A stretch of DNA of 64,000 nucleotides from Mycobacterium sp. IS-1264 (GCF_001954195.1 NZ_MBES01000068.1:62001-126000), one strand, 5' to 3'. Counted from the stretch's first letter, positions 22,409 to 34,000 are shown. Made by a program: numbers and translations. The notes: generated from the letters alone by a model not told the origin.

Positions 22409-23172
22409 GCGGACGCTCCTTTGATGCTCGTGGTGTCGCGGCGCGGGCTGGGCGCCTTAGAGAGAGGAACAGTAAGAGGTACGTGCGTGGTGCAGGCGCA
22501 GTCGCCGTTGACGATGGTCGCCAACCGCTGCACGTGGGTTCCCAGCACCTCGGCCATCGCCTGCTGCTCGGCCTCGCACAGCTCCGGGAATTCCTCGGCG
22601 ACGTGCGATACCGGGCAGTGATGCTGGCAGATCTGCACGCCGTGGATCGGCCCACCGACCCGCGTCGTGGTGGCGACATAGCCGGCGTTGGTCAGCGCAC
22701 CGGCGACTCGCTCGGCGGCCGCCTCGACGTCGTCGTCCGCGGCGCTCTCGGCGCCCGGCACGCCGGCCAGGATCGCGTCGATGCGCTGGCGGGCGAACGT
22801 CTGCACCGCGTCCTCCCCGCCGATCTCGCGTAGCTGCCGCATCGCCGCGGCCGCCAGGTCGTCGTAGGAGTGCTCGAGCTTGGCCCGGCCCGCGGCGGTC
22901 AGCCGAAACCGCTTCGCCGGCCTGCCACGCCCGGCCTGCTGCCACGGTGCGGCGGGCACGGACTCGGCATCGCCCGCGTCGATCAGCGCGTCGAGGTGAC
23001 GCCGCACACCGGCGGCGGCCAGGCCCAGCCGGTCGCCGATCTCGCCGGCGGTGATCGATCCGGATTCCAGCAGTAAGCGCACGATGGCCCGGCGAGTCTG
23101 CGTCTGGCCATCCAACGCCGCCGCCCCCGCTGCGGGCACAGCGGCGTCCGGGTAGCTGGTGCGGATTTTCAC
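22405..23172 (-). CDS. sufR: SufR-like Fe-S-sensing repressor of the suf operon
   Basis: About 255 residues. The winged-helix domain ([25 protein letters not shown], first third) precedes a basic GRGRPAKR wing and a C-terminal region with clustered cysteines (CQHHCP, LCE, DCAC) expected to bind a [4Fe-4S] cluster. SufR represses suf when its cluster is intact and releases under iron or redox/NO stress. First gene of the operon, overlapping sufB by 4 bases. The start is uncertain: GTG at 23172 is chosen as the likeliest, but a TTG at 23211 and a later GTG are possible, and no clear ribosome site is seen. Confidence 0.85.
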   Translation of the reverse strand: MKIRTSYPDAAVPAAGAAALDGQTQTRRAIVRLLLESGSITAGEIGDRLGLAAAGVRRHLDALIDAGDAESVPAAPWQQAGRGRPAKRFRLTAAGRAKLEHSYDDLAAAAMRQLREIGGEDAVQTFARQRIDAILAGVPGAESAADDDVEAAAERVAGALTNAGYVATTTRVGGPIHGVQICQHHCPVSHVAEEFPELCEAEQQAMAEVLGTHVQRLATIVNGDCACTTHVPLTVPLSKAPSPRRDTTSIKGASA

Positions 23173-23183
23173 AACACCAGTGT
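23169..23183. promoter_or_regulatory. Candidate SufR operator at the head of the suf operon
   Basis: Read on the minus strand the sequence is ACACT-GGTGT-TGTGA, matching the ACACT-N5-TGTGA motif I recall for mycobacterial SufR. It also forms a perfect TCACA-N7-TGTGA inverted repeat (23169-23185). It overlaps the proposed sufR start codon and lies 77 bases from the divergent mptB start. Its overlap with the start suggests autorepression by blocking initiation, or that the true start is further downstream. Confidence 0.6.
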
Positions 23184-23261
23184 GACGCAATTCCGGAAAT
23201 CGGTCCAGCAAGGGTGCCCTGCGTGGACGGTTGCGCTGGTCACACCGGCTACGCTGCTCTG

Positions 23262-24974
23262 ATGGCAGCCCGCCACCACACGCTGAGCTCCTCGATCGCC
23301 AGTTTGCACGGCGATGAGCAGGCCGTGGGCACGCCGCTGAACGATACCGAGCTCACCGCTCTGCAGCGCACCCGCCTGTTCGGGGCCACCGGCACCGTCC
23401 TGATGGCGATCGGTGCATTAGGCGCCGGGGCCCGGCCCGTCGTCCAGGACCCCACGTTCGGGGTCCGGCTGCTCAACCTGCCGTCGCGGATCCAGACGGT
23501 GTCGCTGACGATGACGACGACCGGCGCGGTGATGATGGCCCTGGCCTGGCTGATGCTCGGCCGGTTCGCGCTGGGCAGCCGGCGGATGTCGCGGGGCGAC
23601 CTGGACCGCACCCTGCTGCTGTGGACCCTGCCGCTGCTGATCGCGCCGCCGATGTACAGCAAGGACGTCTACTCCTACCTCGCCCAGAGCCAGATCTCGC
23701 TGGACGGACTCGATCCCTACCGGGTCGGCCCGGCGTCCGGCCTGGGCCTGTCCCACGTGTTCACCCTGTCCGTGCCCAGCCTGTGGCGCGAGACGCCGGC
23801 GCCCTACGGCCCGCTGTTCCTATGGATTGGGCGCGGAATCTCGGCTCTGACCGGCGAAAATATCGTCGCCGCGGTGCTCTGTCACCGGCTGGTGGTGCTG
23901 CTTGGGGTGGGCCTGATCGTATGGGCGACACCGCGGCTGGCGCGGCGTTGCGGCGTCGCCGAGGTCAGCGCGCTGTGGCTGGGTGCCGCGAATCCGCTGC
24001 TGATCATGCATCTGGTCGCCGGCATCCACAACGAGGCGCTGATGCTTGGCCTGATGCTGGCCGGCGCCGAATTCGCGCTGCGCGGTATCGACTCCCCGCG
24101 GCTACTGCCCCGCTCGTGGCGGTTCGGCCCGGACTGGGAACCGTTGGGCATGCTGCTGGCCGGCGCTGTCCTGATCACGCTGTCGTCGCAGGTGAAGCTG
24201 CCGTCGCTGCTGGCGCTCGGATTCGTGACGATGGCGTTGGCGTATCGCTGCGGGGGCAACCTGCGCGCGCTGCTGCTCACGGGCGGCGGAATGGCGGCGC
24301 TGTCGCTGTCGGTGATGGCGCTGGTCGGCTGGGCCAGCGGGCTCGGATTCGGCTGGATCTACACGCTGGGCACCGCCAACGTGGTGCGCAGCTGGATGTC
24401 GCCGCCGACGCTGCTGGCGCTCGGCACCGGGCAGGTGGGCATCCTGCTCGGCCTCGGCGATCACACCACCGCCGTGCTGGCGCTGACCCGTGGCATTGGT
24501 GTGCTGATCATCATGGTGATGGTGCTGTGGCTGTTGGTCGCCGTTTTCCGCGGACGACTGCACCCGATCGGCGGCCTGGGCGTCGCCCTGGGCATCACGG
24601 TGCTGCTCTTTCCCGTCGTGCAGCCCTGGTATCTGTTGTGGGCCATCATTCCGCTGGCCGCATGGGCCACCCGCACCGGCTTCCGGGTGGCCGTCATCGT
24701 CATCACCCTCGTCGTCGGCATCTTCGGGCCGACGGCCAACGGCGACCGATTCGCGCTATTTCAGATCGTGGACGCCACCGTGGCCAGCACCGTCATCGTG
24801 GCGATCCTCATCGCGCTGACGTACACCCGCTTGCCGTGGCGACCGCTGCAGCCGAAGAGCCCAGAAGCCAACGGCGAGAAGGCCATTGAGCTGTCCGCGC
24901 CCCCGACGTCGAACACCCCGAGCGCCTCCCCCAGCTCCAAGGCGGCGCCCGACGCCTACGCTGATTCCACGTGA
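23262..24974 (+). CDS. mptB: MptB-like alpha-1,6-mannosyltransferase
   Basis: A 570-residue polytopic protein with about a dozen hydrophobic helices and the GT-C type Asp motif in the first large loop (APPMYSKDVYSYLAQS, near residue 130). MptB starts the alpha-1,6-mannan core of lipomannan, using polyprenyl-phosphomannose on the outer face. It ends with a Pro/Ser-rich tail closing DAYADST, as in the M. tuberculosis protein. ATG at 23262 begins the conserved MAARHHTLS; the frame upstream runs into the suf operator. First gene of a unit with the ABC pair and ctaA. Confidence 0.92.
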   Translation: MAARHHTLSSSIASLHGDEQAVGTPLNDTELTALQRTRLFGATGTVLMAIGALGAGARPVVQDPTFGVRLLNLPSRIQTVSLTMTTTGAVMMALAWLMLGRFALGSRRMSRGDLDRTLLLWTLPLLIAPPMYSKDVYSYLAQSQISLDGLDPYRVGPASGLGLSHVFTLSVPSLWRETPAPYGPLFLWIGRGISALTGENIVAAVLCHRLVVLLGVGLIVWATPRLARRCGVAEVSALWLGAANPLLIMHLVAGIHNEALMLGLMLAGAEFALRGIDSPRLLPRSWRFGPDWEPLGMLLAGAVLITLSSQVKLPSLLALGFVTMALAYRCGGNLRALLLTGGGMAALSLSVMALVGWASGLGFGWIYTLGTANVVRSWMSPPTLLALGTGQVGILLGLGDHTTAVLALTRGIGVLIIMVMVLWLLVAVFRGRLHPIGGLGVALGITVLLFPVVQPWYLLWAIIPLAAWATRTGFRVAVIVITLVVGIFGPTANGDRFALFQIVDATVASTVIVAILIALTYTRLPWRPLQPKSPEANGEKAIELSAPPTSNTPSASPSSKAAPDAYADST

Positions 24975-25906
24975 GCTCGGCCCCACAAGCCCCCGTCGTC
25001 CGACTGCGCGGGGTATGCAAGCACTACGGCTCGACCAAGGCCGTGCGCGACCTCGATCTGGACGTGCACGCCGCGGAGGTGCTGGCGCTACTCGGGCCCA
25101 ACGGCGCCGGCAAGACGACGACCGTGGAGATGTGCGAAGGCTTCGTGCGCCCGGACGCCGGCACCATCGAAGTGCTCGGGCTCGACCCGATCGCCGACAA
25201 CGCCCGCCTGCGCGCCCGCATCGGGGTGATGCTGCAGGGCGGGGGTGGCTACCCCGCGGCGCGGGCCGGGGAAATGCTCAACCTGGTCGCCTCCTACGCC
25301 GCCGACCCGCTGGACCCGGCGTGGCTGCTGGACACCCTCGGGCTGACCGACGCGGCACGGACCACCTATCGACGGCTGTCCGGCGGGCAGCAGCAGCGGC
25401 TCGCGCTGGCCTGCGCGCTGGTCGGGCGTCCGGAACTGGTGTTCCTCGACGAACCCACCGCGGGCATGGACGCCCACGCCCGCCTGCTGGTCTGGGAACT
25501 CATCGACGCGCTGCGCCGCGACAGGGTGACGGTGCTGCTGACCACCCACCAGCTCAAGGAGGCCGAGGAGCTCGCCGATCGGCTGGTGATCATCGACCAC
25601 GGCGTGACGGTGGCGTCGGGGACTCCGACCGAGCTGATGCGCGCCGGCGCCAAGGACCAGTTGCGTTTCACCGCGCCGCCGCGGCTGAATCTGTCCCTGC
25701 TGGCCGCGGCTCTGCCCGAGGACTACAAGGCCAGCGAGGTGACGCCGGGCGAGTACCTCGTCGAGGGGCCGGTCGACCCGCAGGTGCTGGCCACCGTCAC
25801 GGCGTGGTGCGCGCAGATCGACGTGCTGGCCACCGACATGCGCGTCGAGCAGCGCAGCCTCGAGGACGTGTTCCTGGACCTCACCGGCAGAAAGCTACGG
25901 CAGTGA
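24971..25906 (+). CDS. ABC transporter ATP-binding protein, Rv1458c-type
   Basis: A 311-residue ATPase: Walker A GPNGAGKTT near 45, signature LSGGQQQR near 137, Walker B LVFLDEPTAGMD near 156. The C-terminal ~90 residues are the extension typical of DrrA/CcmA-type exporter ATPases. GTG start overlaps mptB by 4 bases (GTGA) and the stop overlaps the permease gene by 4, so mptB, ATPase and permease are translationally coupled. Substrate unknown; the link to mannan synthesis suggests a lipid or lipoglycan cargo, which is inference only. Confidence 0.92.
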   Translation: MSSAPQAPVVRLRGVCKHYGSTKAVRDLDLDVHAAEVLALLGPNGAGKTTTVEMCEGFVRPDAGTIEVLGLDPIADNARLRARIGVMLQGGGGYPAARAGEMLNLVASYAADPLDPAWLLDTLGLTDAARTTYRRLSGGQQQRLALACALVGRPELVFLDEPTAGMDAHARLLVWELIDALRRDRVTVLLTTHQLKEAEELADRLVIIDHGVTVASGTPTELMRAGAKDQLRFTAPPRLNLSLLAAALPEDYKASEVTPGEYLVEGPVDPQVLATVTAWCAQIDVLATDMRVEQRSLEDVFLDLTGRKLRQ

Positions 25907-26682
25907 CTCAATCGGACGTCTTCCCCGCGGGCACGTTTACCCCCGACCCCCGGCCCAACGCCGTGCCGCGGATGCTCGCCGCGCAGTTCGGCCTGGAGTT
26001 AAAGCTGTTGCTGCGCAACGGCGAACAGTTGCTGCTGACCATGTTCATCCCGATCACGCTGCTGGTCGGGCTCACGCTGCTGCCGCTCGGTTCGTTCGGC
26101 CACAACCGCGCCGCGACGTTCGTCCCGGTCATCATGGCCCTGGCGGTGATCTCGACCGCGTTCACCGGACAGGCGATCGCGGTCGCGTTCGACCGCCGCT
26201 ACGGCGCGCTCAAACGGCTGGGTGCCACTCCGCTGCCGGTCTGGGGCATCATCGCCGGCAAGTCGCTGGCCGTGGTCACGGTGGTGTTCCTACAGGCAAT
26301 CCTGTTGGGGGCCATCGGTTTTGGGCTCGGCTGGCGGCCGGCCCCGGCGGCGTTGCTGGTGGGTGCGGCGGTGATCGCGCTCGGCACCGCCTGTTTTGCG
26401 GCCCTGGGGCTGTTGCTGGGCGGGACGCTGCGCGCCGAGATCGTGCTGGCGGTGGCCAACCTGATGTGGTTCGTCTTCGCCGGCCTCGGCGCGCTGACCG
26501 TGGAGACCAACCTGATCCCGGCCGGGTTCAAGTGGGCCGCCCGGCTGACCCCGTCCGGCGCGCTCACCGAGGCGCTGTCACGGGCCATGATGTTGTCCGC
26601 GGACTGGTTCGGCGTCGTCGTCCTGGCGGTATGGGGCGCGGCGGCGGCGCTGGCCGCACTGCGCTGGTTCCGCTTCACCTGA
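25903..26682 (+). CDS. ABC-2 type permease, Rv1457c-type
   Basis: A 259-residue membrane protein with about six helices and ABC-2 permease character (soluble N-terminal 35 residues, RRYGALKRLGATPLP coupling-helix region near 95). It pairs with the ATPase encoded immediately upstream, from which it is separated by a 4-base GTGA overlap. The pair would form a homodimeric exporter. Substrate unknown. Confidence 0.9.
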   Translation: MTQSDVFPAGTFTPDPRPNAVPRMLAAQFGLELKLLLRNGEQLLLTMFIPITLLVGLTLLPLGSFGHNRAATFVPVIMALAVISTAFTGQAIAVAFDRRYGALKRLGATPLPVWGIIAGKSLAVVTVVFLQAILLGAIGFGLGWRPAPAALLVGAAVIALGTACFAALGLLLGGTLRAEIVLAVANLMWFVFAGLGALTVETNLIPAGFKWAARLTPSGALTEALSRAMMLSADWFGVVVLAVWGAAAALAALRWFRFT

Positions 26683-26742
26683 GGCATTGGCGCGGGTGGC
26701 CCGTACTACAGGCCGTAGTTTTTGTTGCCTTACGATCGGGCG

Positions 26743-27696
26743 GTGCTGAGACGGGCGTTGTTGCGGTTGGTGGACCTGCTCCCCTACCCCAGTCTGCGTG
26801 TCCAGCGGGTCATCGCCGCGACGGTGATCCTCACCCAGGGCGGCATCGCCGTCACGGGCGCGATCGTCCGCGTCACCGCGTCGGGGCTGGGTTGTCCGAC
26901 CTGGCCGCGGTGTTTCCCGGGCAGCTTCGTCCCGGTCACGGTGACCGAGGTGCCGCGGGTGCACCAGGCCATTGAATTCGGCAACCGGCTGTTCAGCATC
27001 GGGGTGGTGATCACCGCGGCGCTGGCCGTGCTGGCCGTGACCCGGGCGCGGCGGCGTGCCGAGGTGCTGACCTACGCGTGGCTGATGCCGGTGTCGACGG
27101 TGGTGCAGGCGGTAATCGGCGGCATCACCGTGCGCACCGGGCTGCTCTGGTGGACGGTCGCGATCCATTTGCTCGTCTCGATGACCATGGTCTGGCTGTC
27201 GGTGCTGCTCTACGTCAAGGTCGGCGAGCCCGACGACGGGGTGGTCTCCGAGCGGGTGGCCAGGCCGCTGCGCGTGCTCACGGCGCTGACCGCGGTGAAT
27301 CTGGCCGCCGTGCTGGTGACGGGCACCCTGGTGACCGCCGCGGGGCCGCACGCCGGTGACCGCAGTCCCAGCCGGACCGTGCCGCGGCTCAAGGTCGAGA
27401 TCACCACCCTGGTGCACGCGCATTCCTCGCTGCTGATCGCCTACCTCGCGCTGTTGGCCGGGCTCGCCTTCGGGCTGCTGGCGGTCGGCGCCGCCCGGGC
27501 CGTCGTGCTGCGGCTCGGCGTGCTGCTCGCACTGGTATGCGCGCAAGCCGCCGTCGGTACCACTCAGTACTTCACCGGGGTGCCCGCCGCCCTGGTCGCC
27601 GTCCACGTGGCGGGTGCCGCGGCATGCACGGCGGCGACGGCGGCGCTATGGGCCTCGATGCGGGAACGCGCCGAACCCGAGGCTGCCGTACCCTGA
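26743..27696 (+). CDS. ctaA: Heme A synthase (CtaA/COX15)
   Basis: A 317-residue protein with eight predicted helices in two repeats. Heme-ligand histidines appear in VHQAIEFGNRL (near 73), AIHLLVSM, VHAHSSLLIAYL and VAVHVAG, as in CtaA; the paired cysteines of the first loop are in GLGCPTWPRCFPG. It oxidises heme O to heme A for the aa3 cytochrome c oxidase; the partner heme O synthase ctaB lies 10 kb further on. GTG at 26743 is chosen over TTG at 26722 because it begins the conserved N-terminus; 60 bases separate it from the permease gene. Confidence 0.9.
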   Translation: MLRRALLRLVDLLPYPSLRVQRVIAATVILTQGGIAVTGAIVRVTASGLGCPTWPRCFPGSFVPVTVTEVPRVHQAIEFGNRLFSIGVVITAALAVLAVTRARRRAEVLTYAWLMPVSTVVQAVIGGITVRTGLLWWTVAIHLLVSMTMVWLSVLLYVKVGEPDDGVVSERVARPLRVLTALTAVNLAAVLVTGTLVTAAGPHAGDRSPSRTVPRLKVEITTLVHAHSSLLIAYLALLAGLAFGLLAVGAARAVVLRLGVLLALVCAQAAVGTTQYFTGVPAALVAVHVAGAAACTAATAALWASMRERAEPEAAVP

Positions 27697-27711
27697 TCCG
27701 CATAGCGGATC
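27695..27711 (+). terminator. Short perfect hairpin at the ctaA stop codon
   Basis: GATCCGC-ATA-GCGGATC is a perfect 7-bp inverted repeat with a 3-base loop, beginning inside the ctaA stop codon. There is no U-tract. It may end the mptB-ABC-ctaA transcript before the synthetase gene, but it is short. Confidence 0.35.
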
Positions 27712-28062
27712 TCACGGCGACACGCATCGGGGGACCCTCCGAACCTCCCATCGGGGGACACGGATTGTCTCCAAGCGGCGGATAGACGCCAACCGACCCG
27801 GTGGCCAAGATGGGTGCATCAGCTACCAATATCTAGCCCGACGGTCAGGAAAATCGGTGAGCCACAATCCTTTAGACGGCGAAAATTGCACGGTGCCCGG
27901 CCTATACCAAGACGGGGAGCAGCAAAGCCGCCAGCCCAGCCCCACTCAGGTTCCGCCAGGCCGGCGAGCGGCTTACGGCGCGGCCTCGCGTGCCACATCC
28001 CGGCACCATGTCGAGCAGAGCTGGACCGATATCCGGTCCAAATTCCGGCGGGCGGTGACCGC
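27697..28062 (+). promoter_or_regulatory. Non-coding leader in front of the peptide synthetase gene
   Basis: These 366 bases hold no convincing gene, although the synthetase frame stays open from 27814. Visible structure: a tandem direct repeat catcgggggac at 27725-27735 and 27749-27759 (24-base period); an A/T-richer patch around 27820-27900 (caatatcta, tagacggcgaaaattgca) where a promoter could lie; and a perfect dyad TGGACCG-ATATC-CGGTCCA at 28022-28040, ending 22 bases before the ATG. The dyad is a candidate operator or hairpin controlling the synthetase. No leader peptide or riboswitch was recognised. Confidence 0.45.
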
Positions 28063-31000
28063 ATGACGCTCGAGGCGCTACCACCGACGCGGGCGCACTC
28101 GACGCCTTCACAGCAAAAGGGGCGGGTGAGGACCAGATCACCGCGACGCACCCCGTCGGCGGCCGCTGACCGACCCGCGGTGATCCCGTTGTCGTACGCC
28201 CAAAACCGGCTCTGGCTGCTCGACCAGCTCCAGGGACCCGGCCCGGTCTACAACATTGCCCGCGCCCTGCGACTGCAAGGCCCCCTGGATCCCGACGCCC
28301 TGGGTGCGGCATTAGCCGATGTGGTGGCCCGCCACGAACCGTTGCGCACGCTATTTCGGGCGTACAACGGAATCCCCCAACAGCGGATCCTGCCCGCCGA
28401 GCACGCCCGGCTGGACTGGCAGATCCTCGACGCGACTAGCTGGCCGGCCGCGCGGCTGCAGCAGGCCATCGACACCCAGGCGGGCCATAGTTTTGATCTA
28501 GCCGCCGAAATCCCTTTTCGGGCACAGCTTTTCAAGGTTGACGAGCACCACCACGTGCTGGTGATCGTGGTTCACCACATCGCCGCGGACGGTTTGTCCT
28601 GGGCCCCGTTGCTCAACGATCTCGCCGTGGCCTATGCCAGCCGGCGCGCCGGAGAAGCCCCCGACTGGACCCCGTTAGCGCTGCCGTACGTCGACTACAC
28701 CCTGTGGCAGCGTGAGCAGTTGGGTGATCTGGCCGACCCGGGCAGCGCCATCGCCTCTCAGCTGGCCTATTGGGAACAAACCCTGGCCGGCATGCCCGAA
28801 CGCTTGCAGCTGCCGACCGACCGGCCCTACCCCCCGGTGGCCGATCAGCGCGGCGCCAGCCTGAGTGTGGACTGGCCAGCGCAGTTGCACCAGCGGGTGA
28901 CCCGCCTGGCCCACGCGCACCACGCGAGCAGTTTCATGGTGATTCAGGCCGCCCTCGCCGCGCTGCTGTCGGCGCTGAGCGGTAGCCAAGAGGTGGCGAT
29001 CGGGTTCCCCGTGGCCGGGCGCGATCACCCCTCCGTCGACGAGCTGGTCGGCATGTTCGTCAACACCGTGGTCCTGCGCATCGACCTGACCGGCGATCCC
29101 AGCTTCACCGAGCTGCTCGCCCAGGTGCGCGACCGCACCCTGGAGGCCCTCGAGCATCCCGACGTGCCCTTCGAGGTCCTCGTCGAACGGCTCAACCCCA
29201 CCCGATCGCTGACCCATCACCCCCTGATCCAGGTGATGCTCGCCCCGCAACACACCATCCGGCCCGTGCTGGCCGATCTCGACATCACCACCGTGCCGGC
29301 ACACACGCATAGCGCCCGCATGGACTTCGCGTTCTCCCTCACCGAACGCTTCACCCCCACCGGAGAGCCCGCCGGTATCGACGGCGACGTGGAATACCGC
29401 ACCGACGTCTTCGATGCCGCCACCATCGGCACCCTGGTCCACCGACTACAGAAACTGTTGGCAGAGTTGACCGTTCATCCGCAGCGGCGGCCGTCAACGG
29501 TGGATCTGCTGACCGAGACCGAACACTCCCGGCTGGATGCGTGGGGCAACCGCGCCGCGCTGACGGCGCCGCGGGCCGCGGTCTCGGTTCCGGAATTGTT
29601 TGCCACACAGGTGACCCGCACCCCCGAGGCGGTGGCACTCATCGACGCGGGTGCCTCATGGACCTACCGCGAGCTCGATGCCGCCGCCAATCAACTGGCC
29701 CATGTGCTGGTCGAGCGGGGGGTGGGCACCGGCGACGTGGTCGCGCTGGTGTTCGAGCGCTCAGCGCGGGCCATCGTCGCGATGCTGGCGGTTTTGAAGA
29801 CGGGGGCGGCCTACCTGCCCATCGACCCCGCGCACCCCGATGCCCGCATCGCCTTCATGTTCGAGGACGCCACACCCGCGGCGATATTGAGCACGAGCGA
29901 GCTGACGGGCCGGCTCGCCGGCCATGGGCCGCCGGTCATCGATGTGAACGACGAGACGCTGGCCGGCCGGCCGGGCACCACGTTGCCGACACCCGCGGCC
30001 GACGATATCGCGTACCTGCTCTACACCTCGGGCACCACCGGGACCCCCAAAGGCGTTGCCATCACCCACCACAGCATCACCCAGCTGATCAGCTCGCCCA
30101 CCCCGTTTCCCGCTGCGGCGCAGCGGGTCTGGACGCAGTGCCATTCCTATAGCTTCGACTTCTCGGCCTTCGAGATCTGGGGCGCGTTGTTGGACGGCGG
30201 GCGACTGATCGTGGTGCCGGAATCGGCCACCCGTTGCCCCGACGACTTTCACGCCCTGCTGGTAGCGGAACGGGTCACGGTGCTCACCCAAACCCCTTCC
30301 GCGGCAGCGGTATTGCCCAGCCATGGCCTGGAGTCGACCGCGCTGATGGTCGGCGGTGAGGCTTGTCCGGACGAGTTGGTGGATCGCTGGGCGCCGGGGC
30401 GGGTCATGGTCAACGCCTACGGCCCCACCGAAACCACCATGTACACATCGATGAGTGCGCCGCTGACGCCGGGTTCTAGGCCGGCGGCGATCGGAGTACC
30501 GGCGGCGGGCGCGGCGTTTTTCGTTCTGGATCCGTGGCTGCGGGCCGTCCCGCCCGGAGTGGCTGGAGAGCTGTACGTCGCCGGCGAGGGCGTGGGATGC
30601 GGGTATTGGCACCGCGCAGCCCTGACCGCGTCCCGGTTCGTCGCCTGCCCCTTCGGCGGCGCGGGGGCGCGGATGTATCGCACCGGGGATCTGGTGCGCT
30701 GGGGCGCCGATGGCCAACTACAGTACGTGGGCCGCGCGGACCAACAGGTCAAGATCCGCGGGCATCGCGTCGAACCCGCCGAAATCGCCAGCGCCCTAAC
30801 CGAACTCGACGGAATCGACCACGCCGTCGTGATCGCGCGCGAGGACCGCCCCGGCGACAAGCGCCTCGTCGCGTACTGCACCGGCACCCTGGACCCCACC
30901 GCCGCGCGCGCCGCACTCGCGCACCGGTTACCCCCGCATATGCTGCCCGCCGCGGTGGTGGTCCTGCCCCAACTGCCACGCACCGTCAACGGCAAACTCG

Positions 31001-34000
31001 ACACCGGCGCCCTGCCCGCACCCCACTACGGCCAGGCTGACGGCTACCGCGCGCCCGGCACCGAGCTGGAAGAAATCCTCGCCGCCATCTACGCCGAGGT
31101 GCTGGGGATCGAGCGCGTCGGCATCGATGAATCATTTTTCGACCTGGGCGGCGACAGCATTCTCGCCATCCAGGTTGCCGCACGGGCCCGCGCCGCGGGA
31201 GCCCTCTGCTCGCCCCGCGACCTTTTCACCGAGCACACCGTCGCCGGGCTGGCCCGGGTCGCGCGCATGATCGGGGAGGGTGACGACGGCCCCGCCGGGG
31301 AGGTGGCCGATGACGGTCTCGGCGACGTCACCCCGACTCCGATCATTCGGTGGCTGCACAGCGTGGACACGCTGGCCGGGCGGTTCCATCAGACCGCGCT
31401 GTTGCAGGCCCCCAGCGGCGTCGGCGGGGAAGACGCGGTGCTGTTGGTGCAGGCATTGCTGGATCGCCACCCGATGTTGCGGTTGCGGCTGCACACCGAC
31501 GCGGCCGCCGGGGGGCAGTGGTCACTGGTGGCGGGCCCGCCGGGCTGCGTGGATGCACGCGACTGTGTGCAACAGGTGGCCGTGCTGTCGGAAGCGGCGC
31601 TGCGCGCGGCATGGTCTCGGTTAGACCCCGCGGCCGGGGTGATGCTCAGTGCCGTTTGGGTGGCTTCCACCACCCAGTTGGTGTTGGCCATTCATCATCT
31701 CAGCGTCGACGGGGTGTCCTGGCGCATCCTGCTCGACGACATCAACACCGGGTGGGACCAGCACCGCGACGGCCGGCAAGTGATGCTCGCCGGCGGGGGC
31801 ACCTCGTTTCGCCGTTGGTCCGAAGTGCTGGCCGAGTACGCCTCCCGCCCGGCCGTGACCGATCAGCTGGCGGCATGGCGCCAGATCGCGGCGATCCCAC
31901 CCGCGCTGCCCGCGCCCGACACCGTCACCAGCCGGCATCACTCGGCATGGCTGGACGCAGCGACCACGCGCCTGCTGCTCGGTGCGGCGCCCGCGGCCTT
32001 TCACACCGGAGTGCACGAGATCCTGCTGATCGCTTTCGCGTTTGCCTGGGCACAGTTCCTGGACCGCGGGGACGATTCGATCAGCATCGACGTCGAGGGC
32101 CACGGCCGCGACGAGGGCGTGGCCCCCGGAATTGACCTGTCCCGCACGGTGGGCTGGTTCACGACCAAATATCCGGTGGGCTTGACCGTCGACCGGGTGC
32201 CGTGGCCCCAGGTGCTCGCCGGGGCGACGGCGGTGGGAGCGGCGGTCAAGCGCCTCAAAGAGCAGCTTCGCGCGATACCGGACGGCCTGACCTACGGCCT
32301 GCTGCGCTACCTCAACGCCGACGCCGAGCTGATCGGTGCCGACCCCACAATCGGTTTCAACTACTTGGGGCGCCTTGGTGTTTCGCCAGCGGCGCAGACC
32401 GATGAAGCCCTCTGGCGCATCACCGATTCGGACCTGCTGTCCACCGATGCCGCGCGCGCCGGTTCGCCCCTGGCGCACATGGTAGAACTCAACGCGGTCA
32501 CCGTCGACACCGACAGCGGCCCCCAACTACAGGCCAGCTGGACCTGGGCATCCTCGGAATTCGACGACACCCAGATCACCCGGCTGGGCCGGCTGTGGTT
32601 TGAGGCGCTGACCGGCATCTGCGCTCACGTCACCAAGGGCGGAGGCGGGTACACGCCGTCCGATCTGGTTCCCCTCCGGTTGACCCAACACCAAATCGAG
32701 CGCCTGGAGCAGACCCACCGGGTCCGAGATCTCCTGCCGCTGACGCCATTACAGCAGGGATTGCTTTTTCACAGCGTCGACCAGCAGGACGCCACGCAGG
32801 CCTACCTGGTGCAAGTTGAGATCGGCCTCAAGGGCCAACTCGAGGGCCACCGCCTGCACGACGCCGTGCAAACCGTCGTAGCCCGCCACCCCAACCTGGC
32901 CGCCCGCTTCGCCTACCAGCATCTCGACCAGCCGGTGCAGGTCATCGTCGATGATCCCGCGGTGCCGTGGCGCTATGTCGATCTCACCGAGAGCCCGCAA
33001 CCCGACATCGAGCCCGTGCGCGCCGCCGAACGAGCCGCCATCGGAGATATCAGCCACTGCAGTCCATTCCGGGCCGCCCTGATCCGCACCGCATCCGACG
33101 AACACACCCTGGTGCTCACCAACCACCACATCGTGTGCGACGGCTGGTCACTGGCGATCCTGCTCAGCGAGATCTTCGCCAGCTACGACCACCGGCCGCT
33201 GCCCGCGCCCACCCCCTACCGCAACTTTGTCACATGGCTGGCCGGCCAAGATCACAGCGACGCCCAAACAGCTTGGCGCACCCTGTTTTCCGGCTTCCAA
33301 ACGCCCACCTTGCTCGGCCCCACACGACGGCTCGCCCAACGCGCGGTGAAATCGTGCCAACTACCCACCGAAACCACCGAAGCGCTGACGCGATTGGCCC
33401 GTTCCCACCACACCACCGTCAACATCGTGCTGCAGGCCGCCTGGTCGCAACTGCTAGCCGGATTGACCGGTGCCACCGACATCGCGTTCGGCACCACGGT
33501 CTCGGGACGGACCGCCGATCTGGCCGGCACTCAATCGATGGTGGGCCTGTTGATCAACACCATTCCCGTGCGCGCCAACATCACAGCGGACACCAACACG
33601 TCACAACTGATCAACCAACTCCGCCATGTACACAACGACACCCTCGAACACCAGCACCTCGCGCTCACTGACATCCACCGGCTGACCGGTCACGAAGCAC
33701 TGTTCGACACCCTGTTCATCTACGAAAACTACCCAGTCAGCGCGCAACACCAAGTCGCGCACCAACTGACGGTCACCGACGTCACGAGCCGCGAATTCAC
33801 CCACTACGCCCTGACATTGATCGTCGAACCGGGAACCCAGCTGGGATTTCGCTTCGAGTACGCCACCGATGTCTTCGACGCGGACGGCATCGAGGCACTG
33901 ACGCGGCGCTTGCACCGGCTGCTGCGGGTGATGACGACCCAGCCCGAGCGGCCGCTGTCGTCGGTGGACCTGTTCGACGGGACCGACCACACCCGGTTGG

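Noticed and set aside
27814..28062. N-terminal extension of the NRPS frame by 83 residues
   Set aside because: The sequence is Arg/Pro/Ser-rich and unlike a docking or condensation domain; ATG 28063 begins just before the condensation domain. Not fully excluded.
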